NCBI GenBank assembly: GCA_032207245.1
Contig: CM063498.1
Coordinates: forward strand, 95,373,870 to 95,437,869
Direction: 5' to 3'
Length of the DNA stretch: 64,000 nt
From: Pardosa pseudoannulata
Lineage: Eukaryota; Arthropoda; Arachnida; Araneae; Lycosidae
In this document: positions 56,510-64,000 of the stretch, in pieces
Position numbering within the stretch: the stretch's first letter is position 1
Layout: every line of letters begins with the position of its first letter
Made by a program: the position numbers and the translations under genes
The notes under the pieces: model-generated
What the model was told of the DNA's origin: nothing
The model's database searches: none
What the model saw: the letters and a program-made list of their open reading frames with translations, nothing else

Positions 56510-56760
56510 TGACAGCTCAGTTTTCAGGGGCAATCTTGGCGGAGTGCCACGGCGACCAGTGGCGCGAAACAAATGAAAGTGGCGCCAAACTGTCGTCAGA
56601 ATCTGGCTGTAGTGTTCCCATCATCAGGGACTCGTTGAGATTTTTCCGACGTAAATGGAATAAAATAAAATAGAGGTCGAAAAAGAAAGCGCGATGACAT
56701 CCGGAAATCAGACGAAAGAATTGAATTAGCGCGCTATCGACAAAGCCGCTGAACATAAAA
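56510..56760. promoter_or_regulatory. CpG-richer block, possible promoter or first exon
   Basis: A local cluster of CG dinucleotides (TGGCGGAGTGCCACGGCGAC, CAGTGGCGCGAAAC, AAAGCGCGATG, TTAGCGCGCTATCGAC) in an otherwise CpG-poor region. A minus-strand ATG-ATG begins a frame of about 35 residues (MMGTLQPDSDDSLAPLSF...), and a plus-strand frame contains DSLRFFRRKWNKIK. Neither is supported by splice sites or homology. Confidence 0.3.
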
Positions 56761-56764
56761 TGGA

Positions 56765-57890
56765 TCTTTGTTGTTTCGGTTGGGAATAAATGATCTTTAG
56801 CTTCTCAAAATATTTATTTTATAGTTTTGAAACGGAGGGGGTCTTTTTTTAAAAGCATGCAATTTCTTGTCAAACAGACATTAAGACTTGAATTATAATG
56901 TAATAGAATGGGAGTAGGAGATAAACAGAACAACAAACATTTAATTCAATTAGCTAAAAAGGTTCTAAATATATCATCGTATTTGAGCCACATAACGAAA
57001 TTAACCCACCACAAAAAAGAAGGCATCTTGTGTGGGAAACAAATTAAGTAATTAGAAAGAAGTACTTTTTCTTCTTTCCCTAGTAGCAAAGAGTTACATT
57101 AGATACAGTAGAAGAAAGAATTTGTAGATTTATCCGGTTATACCATGACATATCGTATTAGTTACTTTAAATACCATCAAAATGTTACAAAGAACACAAC
57201 TTCTTCGATATTTACATCATTAAACATTTATTTTAACATAGCCTCAAACAATTTAACAATTCCTTAGAAAATATTTGCAAACAATTTTAAGAATTATCAG
57301 TAGCCGACTATTTCTGGTATCATTTCGTAATACTTTAAAATTACTTAAGTATTGTAGATTTTAATGGAACTTTCATTAATGATCTTTAAAAAGTATAAGG
57401 ACAGCGAAAAATAACTGTTTCAAAATTTCGAAGTAGAGTTCTCATTTTTGATTAAGCACTATGGAACAAGAATCATGTCGGTTGAAAAAGGATTTTTTTT
57501 AAAACTTTTATGAAAAGAAAAATAGGATCCTAACAATCGTCACTGTCTTGGAGTAAGCACATCTGGAGCCATCTTTATTAGACGTGTGAGGCATTCTCTT
57601 TTAACTGTAGTAAGCAGGATCTAAAGTATTCTTTGATAAACTATATGTTAGTACTTGCTTTCTACGATTCTCACCTTAAAGTGATGGGTACTCTAACTTT
57701 CTACTGTAGTATAGAGCTTTTAATGTTTTGAAAAAATGTATAAGTAATATTTGTTTGTTTGCAAGAATAGAATATTCCAGAAGAAATATTCTATCGTAAA
57801 ATTATATAGTGTTAAGCTATCATACATCTAAATATATACCTTATTGATCGCATTACAGTTCATTTTAAGTACAGACAAGTTTTGTTAAGC
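56765..57890. other. Non-coding stretch, nothing recognised
   Basis: AT-rich sequence with no supported feature. Confidence 0.55.
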
Positions 57891-57892
57891 CC

Positions 57893-57923
57893 AGCTGGCA
57901 GAACTATTCTAGTTCTGCCAGCT
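57893..57923. repeat. Perfect 14-bp hairpin with 3-nt loop
   Basis: AGCTGGCAGAACTA and TAGTTCTGCCAGCT are exact inverted repeats around TTC. The stem is G+C-balanced in an AT-rich region, so a stable cruciform or RNA hairpin is likely. Confidence 0.92.
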
Positions 57924-57929
57924 TCTAAT

Positions 57930-59180
57930 CTTGTATATCTGCTCTAACTTCAGTAGAATGTATAAGATTTTGGGGCAATATTTAAGGCATCTTAAGGTTA
58001 TATTTAGAATATTTTAATGAGGTTTGAGGTATTGAGGTCTATTTAAAAATATCCAAAGATTTCAAAAATGGAAATTTTGAAAAAATTTTTTATGATGTAT
58101 GTTCCCTTAAATCTAACCATTTTATAGGTACTCTAAGGTTTTCTTAATCTTGAACTATAAATTAGAGAATCACACAGGAAAAAAGAAAAAGGATAATGAT
58201 TTCATTTAGCTTGATAATTCAGAATCACTGTAGCAAGACAACTCTGTTAGTCTGTTTATGAAAATTACAAACAAGGAAATTTTTTCTAATTAAGGGGAAG
58301 AGTAACTCAATTTATAAAATCTTTTGACTCCAAAAACTTGTAGGAAAGTTCTTGCTCAACAAGTCCCAATTATAAAAAAACGAACCTAAAAAAAGTAAAG
58401 TAGACTTCAATAAAATGGACACCAAAAAATGAAATAAAATTCTTCTGTTCGTTTATAGAGCACATTCTTTTCTCCCTTAGAAGAGACATGTCTTGTTCAC
58501 ATTATTTTCTGTCTGTAGTAAATTGAAAGCTTCGAGGAGACTTCAGTTAAAAATAAAGAACTTTTTCAATAAAGGACAATTCTTTTTAACTGGTCGAAAG
58601 AAATACAGATTCTGACTTACAAATATGTATAAAAATAACAGGTTGCTCCTTTAGTTCTCTGTTAAAAATTATCGAGATTACACTTTCATGTTGTAAATGT
58701 TTCGATATTTTTTTCTTTGAATTCTTAAGTCAACTAAGTGTTAACAATTTTGTAAAAATATTTTTTTAGATATACAGTGGAAGTTAAATCAAAAATTTTA
58801 AGTTTAACCAGACAAATTTTTATTTAAAAATCACTCCACATTTAAGTTTAGGGCTTATGCTATTTTTATGAAAGGGTAAGAGGTTTTGAAATTCATTTAG
58901 TATGTATTTAGAATTCTCGGAGAAAGAAAGCTATTTTAAAATTAGGATTTTTTTGAATAACTGGAACAACTGAGGTATAAATTTATTCGAATTATCAGAT
59001 AACATACATTATAAAATGTTAGAATTTAGTGACTTTGAAATTGTTACCTTCAATCTTACCTTTAATTATAAACAAAATATTAAATTTAAGTTCAAATAAA
59101 CAATTTATTTTAAATCTGAACACAAATACCTTTGCTAAAGAATGCAATTTTTTTTGACAGAGTCGGATCTACGATTATAA
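57930..59180. other. Non-coding stretch, nothing recognised
   Basis: AT-rich sequence with no supported feature. Confidence 0.55.
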
Positions 59181-59184
59181 AAAT

Positions 59185-59510
59185 CTATTGTAGCCTACAA
59201 ACTATGGTCAATTGTTCACCACTTTAGTACTGGTCCTTATGGTGACCTTGAACGACGGTTCAAGGGTTGCATCCACACACTGTGCCTATAAATGAGCAGG
59301 GAACGTGTATGTATCCATAGAATCTACTACGCAATTTTGTAGTGCATGCTGGTTGTCTTTGTACTTTGGAAAAAACCCACTTCGGATGAAATCTTCCGCC
59401 AAGGCCATTTTATCGTCTACAATCGCTGACCTCGTTAAGCCATAACCTCTCCAGATGGTGGTAATGGCTTGCAATGGACCACAGTGTGGATGAGCCTTAG
59501 GGCCTGAGTA
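59185..59510. repeat. Dispersed repeat, copy 2 (unclassified)
   Basis: This is the counterpart of 55157-55475. The minus-strand frame crossing it (with peptide segments HCGPLQAITTIWRGYGLT and DDKMALAEDF) is open here but broken in copy 1. That, and the matching repeat, argue that it is repeat-derived and not a gene. I recall similar peptides in spider gene predictions, which I take to be copies of this repeat. Confidence 0.78.
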
Positions 59511-59549
59511 AATGTGCGTTGCAATGGCTGAAAGGTCTTGGAGAGCCAT

Positions 59550-60435
59550 TTTTAATATCCGTCAAATTCATTAAATGGTTGGTAGATCTTTCAATTGAAG
59601 GCTTGGTGGGCGAGTGCAATGTCGAATGCTTTCCATCCTCTTAGTGTGTTGTTGACAGTGATTACAAATTTAATATTCAATAATAAATTTCTGGAAAATT
59701 TTTAAAAAATGTTTATTTTTAGTAACAGAGCATTTAGTAAGGGACGGTTGTCACAAAGTATTCTGGTTGAAAATGGATTCATCTTAGAAGTCACGACACG
59801 CTGTACCATCAATAAATTCGAAAATGAAATAAGTTTAAGGTTCTACGCACACTGTCAAATTCATGGACTGGTTGATTCTAGGAAGATAGATAAGTTAAAT
59901 TTTGTTTCATATAGAGTCTGAATGTCGTGTGCCTTATTTAAACGAAGGACGCATCTAAGTTCTAAGGCTAAATGTTTAAATCTTGTAAGCGTGCAGAAGT
60001 GCATGGAGAACGGATGCAAAAAAATTTCAATTTATTTCAGTGTTTACAGAATTGACGAATAAAATTTCTACCATAAAAGTATCATTTAGAATACAAAAAA
60101 TTAGGCATCCTTCTCTTATATCGGTTCGCTCTTATTTTCCCACTAAAAGCCACCTATACAATGTGCTCAATACGTTGCAAGTAACAGTATTTTCTAGAAT
60201 AGAGTTCTGTGAAGTTGTAAGTACATTACGGTAAGGGGTAGAAACAGATATCGTCGAAGAGGGTTATGACGAAAAATTAGTAGACGACACCTTCAAAAGT
60301 CATGGTAGGTGATTCTCATAAGCCTCTTTTGCACCAAGACAATAAGGGAGCTCCAAAAGCAGGAAATTTTAGGGTGAGGTGTAGTTCCAAAATTGTTTCC
60401 AATGATTCCATTGACCATGCAAATGCTTGAATGAT
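59550..60435. other. Non-coding stretch, nothing recognised
   Basis: Short frames only, without domains. Confidence 0.5.
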
Positions 60436-60467
60436 GAAAATTTTCCACCAGTCTAGTAAACAGGAAA

Positions 60468-60686
60468 ATGTTGCACCGAAGCCATAAAACCTGGGCTGTG
60501 GAGCAATGTAAGAGATTCATTTGGTTGAAGTCATACTGTTTACAACTTCTGGCAGAGTTAACTTATGGTGAATGCCATATAAAACCTATGCACTATTCAG
60601 CCTTTCAAGTCTTCTGTGGAGAGAATAGCGCGCGATGGATATCAATCTATATCTGTTACCAAATACACCGGTCCCATTCCTTGTAA
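60468..60686 (+). pseudogene. Possible Tc1-like transposase fragment
   Basis: The plus-strand peptide has KTWAVEQCKRFIWLKSY, which resembles the Tc1-like segment (xxWTVEQWKxVIWSDES) at the second catalytic Asp, and about 25 residues later a degraded stretch that may correspond to the Gly-rich SVMVW region. The Asp itself is missing (LKS in place of SDES). No other part of a transposase was found nearby, so the call is weak. Confidence 0.3.
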
Positions 60687-60699
60687 TTCGCTAAATTTT

Positions 60700-62540
60700 T
60701 AATCATAATTTAATCTTTTTGACACTAAGCAAGTGTGTTTAAGTTAAGTGTGTTAAGTTGTTTTCTATCAAATTTCAATCTGATAAATGTTAATATAAAT
60801 CACGGGAATTTAACTCTATTTTTAATCTTGGTTATTTGATCTCGTTTCATTTTTCATGTTTGAAGCCCATGTGAGAGCAGTTTAGTTAATTTAGAATTTT
60901 TTTTTTTTTAGTAATTTAGAAATAGTTTTTTTTGTATGCTCCGTGGTGTTTCTTCAGCATATTAATAATTGTAAAGTTTACTAAATCAAGGAGTATAAAA
61001 GTTGACACTTTACGTTCAGCTTGTTGTTGAGTGATGATGCCTTTTGCTCGTCGTGTTTTTGCTTCGTCAATACAGTTTTTCCAATCAGGTAAATTACATA
61101 ATTTAGTTAGTCACTTGCCAGAATGTTTAATTTTCAACTTAGTTCTGTATTATCGGCCAACTGTTTTGCGTGTTCCGTTTAACTGTTTTTTTTTTATTTA
61201 CGTTGTTTTGAGAAAGAAAAAAATAAACTGATGTTTTTATATTTTTTTGTGTTACTTCTTTAAAGAAACTCAGTCTTCAGTTAGACCATGCTACTGTTCT
61301 AAACATCAGTGGAAACTTGCTGATCATTAAAGACCAAACAATATCATCATTTCTATATTTTGACAATATTTTGCAGGAAAAATGCAACAAGATTAATTTG
61401 GAAGCCATACAACCGTTTTATGCATCTTTTTAAAAGTGTACAGAATACCAACAGTTTTCTTACAACGAATTAGGTATGGTAATTTTTTTCCGTCATGTAT
61501 TTCAGTAAGGATACTCGGGAGGATAATACCATGTTTTCAATATTTAGCATTTAATTACAAATATTTACAAAAATTTGTAAAGCTTTATTGTGTCTATTAG
61601 AAAAGATATGGAACAGTATGTGCGTGTACATATTAAGGATACAGACGGGAGAAAAAAAGGTTTAAATTGCATTAAAGATAAAAGATAAATTATATATACT
61701 TTGTAATTATCGGTTTAAAGGAGAGTTACGCAACTAACAATAGGCACTTTAAAATTAAATGGTTTTTCACCTGAAGCATAATGAGCACTTATCTAAGAAG
61801 AATAAAAATAAGGATTACCGGCATCGAAATTGAACAACATACTGAAGTTCTTTTTAAAAATCATGGAAACAAGTTTTTTTTTCCTTCAAGACAGCTTAAA
61901 CACGGTAATGAAAAAACAAACAAACTTCAGCAGCATTTTTTAAGCTTTATTTACCCTATTTGACTTACAAACGATTAATAAAAATAATCATTAAAAACAA
62001 AGAAAGGAAACGGACAAGAAAATGGCAAAATCGAAATAAATCCTCTTGATTTTTTTTATTATAATCATCGATATTCTTTCACCGAATCGAAGATTTTTTT
62101 TTATCCCCTCAGCGATTAAAAGCAAAGGTAAAATTGAAAAATGGTTTTTTAATAAAAATGGAAGACTTTAAGAAAAGCTGAAAAAAGGAAATAGCAATGG
62201 GTTCTATATTTATACGTATGTTTATAAAAATGTAGCAACTTCTGCCACATTTCTTACATACTTAGATAACACAACTTTAGAGAAAATACATTACATAAAA
62301 GAATAACAAATGAGGCAAACATTTTCATTTCCATTTAAGTTTGATACAAAACAAAATTTTCAGAGCTTTAAGTTTCTAAAATCATTAATTTTTTAATGCA
62401 TTACTACATTATTTACGAAACATATTTAAAGCGTTTTAAGTCATAATTGAAGTTTTTTTTTTAGAATAAAGGGATTCAGTTTCATAAATGACGCCAAACA
62501 TTCCTGTATTTGTAACTACGATAGAAGCTTTGTTGTGTTT
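60700..62540. other. AT-rich non-coding stretch, nothing recognised
   Basis: No supported exon or repeat. Confidence 0.5.
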
Positions 62541-62542
62541 GA

Positions 62543-62708
62543 TGTATTTTTAAAATTTTATATGTTGATTATATTACGTATGAGTAACAAAAATAGTTTT
62601 AAAGCTTAAATGACTAGTTTTTTTTATATGTTTTAAATTTTATATGTTGATTATATTACGTATAAGTAATAAATATAGTTTTAAAACTTAAATGAATAGT
62701 TTTAAATG
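62543..62708. repeat. Tandem duplication, 82-bp unit, two copies
   Basis: The run TATATGTTGATTATATTACG at 62559 recurs at 62641. The following AGTAA(C/T)AAA(A/T)ATAGTTTTAA and CTTAAATGA(C/A)TAGTTTT blocks also repeat, with few differences. Confidence 0.92.
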
Positions 62709-63342
62709 ACAAATTATATAAAAATGACATATTTAAATTATTATGAACTTATTATTTCTATCTGTAGAAAATTTAAACTAGTCTTTATTTGAAGTCAATG
62801 CGCATTAGACAATTTTTATTACATCTTTTAAATAAATTTTACAACTGTGAAATTTATTTGGTGATACGAAAATCAGTTTAATAAGTGCAGATATTATTTT
62901 AAACCAGCATCGTTAGAATTGGTACTTAAAAATAATAATTAACAACTAAGGCCATACTGAAATTACTCTTTTAAACTAGCAGACACCGTGGGATTAATTT
63001 ATCCATAGCTTTAGGCTCTGAAAAAATAAGATGTGCAATAATTCTAACCATAATTGCTTTCGCTAAATACTTTTAGATTTTTCTACGATGTACTTATAAG
63101 AAAATAAAATACAGCTGAAACAATCTCCAGACTCTACTATCGTATTTTTAAAGAATTAAAGGAATAAGAAAATATATAGATAAAAGAGTTTATGTAAAGG
63201 AAATAATGCATTTTTTAACCAAAAAGGTAAGAGCGCAGTTTAACCAGTTGCGTCATAAACGAGCGGATAAAATGATCGCAAAGCCATTTATTTTCATTTG
63301 AGAAATCAATGCGATTTGGTAATTTATTCGTTTGTGTATATA

Positions 63343-64000
63343 CAGTCAAACCTGTCTATCTCGAAACCTGCTTATCTCCAAAACCTGTCTATGTCGAATT
63401 TTTTAAATTTCCCTACATTTTCAATAAGAATTTAACTTATTTTCCAGACCTATCTGAAATTAATTTTCCCCAAACCTGTCTATCTCGAATTTTCGTAAGA
63501 AACGCAACATTCCAGTTTACAACCTTATTGCGTTGACAGCAGCACAAGTTCCCATTTCTAGGAAATACATTTCTAGTTTTCATTCTCTGGGGGTTATTTG
63601 GTCAGAAGGTGGGAATTGTACTAAAAATGCACAGTCGGAGAACAACATTTAAACAATCCTGATCAATATTTTCTTGGGATTCAAGAAAAATTCTTAGTGT
63701 CTCAATGACTTTTTCTGCTTTTTTTGGCGTAACAACTCTTTCTACATCGATGTTGTCTTTTTTGTCATGATCTTCTTCATCATCATAAGTTCTCCGAACC
63801 CTTTTATAAAATTTCGTAATCAGTTCATAATGTTCCGCTCGTTACCACTGATTCATCTATTTCTATAGAAACTTTAAATGAAGTGTCAGTTTTCAGTTTC
63901 TCTCTGATAATCATCCATTCCTTCGGTTTTTCATCAGTTTCCTCGGCCGGTTGCTCTTCGGTTTCTTTTAGCTGTTGTTCTCAACTGGAATGTTGTGTAA
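63343..64000 (-). mobile_element. pogo/Tigger-family DNA transposon, 3' end, cut by the window edge
   Basis: The terminus CAGTCAAACCTGTCTATCTC follows a TA dinucleotide (63341-63342), as for pogo/Tigger insertion at TA with CAGT ends. Just inside are three further copies of AACCTG(T/C)(C/T)TAT(C/G)TC at about 63369, 63382 and 63475. The transposase C-terminus lies on the minus strand from about 63570 to beyond the window. The other terminus is outside the window. Confidence 0.82.
63590..64000 (-). pseudogene. pogo/Tigger transposase C-terminal part, frameshifted and truncated
   Basis: Reading the minus strand from the window edge gives an acidic/Glu-rich stretch (TEEQPAEETDEKPKEW), then EKLKTDTSFKVSIEIDESVV and TSGTL, then a stop. 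After a frameshift come KFYKRVRRTYDDEEDHDKKD, VVTPKKAEKVIETLRIFLES and the terminal residues. This matches the C-terminal layout of Tigger transposases (SFxxxxxIDxxVxTxGxLT, acidic linker, amphipathic helix). The HTH and DDE core would lie beyond position 64000. The stop and frameshift make this copy inactive. Confidence 0.75.

Noticed and set aside
59286..59549. 87-residue minus-strand frame
   Set aside because: The frame overlaps the dispersed repeat and is broken in the other copy at 55157-55475, so it is treated as repeat-derived.

Overview
This window is AT-rich, gene-poor eukaryotic nuclear DNA. It has long non-coding stretches, many microsatellites, tRNA-derived SINEs and remnants of at least four DNA-transposon superfamilies (hAT, piggyBac, Tc1/mariner, pogo/Tigger), plus two probable solo LTRs and a LINE tail. 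The intron-type splice sites, an arthropod-like Hsp110 gene and the repeat mix suggest an arthropod. A spider is my best guess, because SINE-derived peptides and the 55/59-kb repeat resemble segments I recall from orb-weaver gene predictions. That guess is recollection, not a database result.

0-13 kb is transposon graveyard: a pogo/Tigger remnant, a 533-bp hAT relic, a 680-bp TTTA microsatellite, a 1.2-kb hAT element with perfect 8-bp target-site duplications, a piggyBac element flanked by TTAA, a 580-bp foldback repeat beside an AT microsatellite, and a broken Tc1-like transposase. 14-17 kb has a SINE, a probable solo LTR, one convincing internal coding exon on the minus strand (good acceptor and donor, serine/histidine-rich) and the tail of a LINE reverse transcriptase. 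18-31 kb holds most of the SINEs, a nested tandem duplication that was later hit by a SINE, a 17-bp minisatellite, a shorter sibling of the hAT element, and CpG-rich sequence. 31-47 kb is mostly featureless AT-rich DNA with one solo LTR, one tRNA-derived repeat and a small hAT MITE.

The only complete protein-coding gene is at 47.4-49.8 kb on the minus strand: an intronless Hsp110 (HSPA4/Hsc70Cb family) chaperone of 791 residues, with a perfect heat-shock element about 80 bp upstream of its ATG and a polyadenylation signal about 80 bp past its stop. 50-64 kb is again mostly non-coding, with two copies of a dispersed repeat, two perfect short hairpins, a CpG-rich block and, at the right edge, the 3' end of a pogo/Tigger element that runs out of the window.

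I found no operon-like system, no CRISPR array, no rRNA and no convincing functional tRNA gene. The most interesting items are the intronless, HSE-bearing Hsp110 gene, the orphan exon, the large foldback, and the repeat families that can be defined from their target-site duplications.
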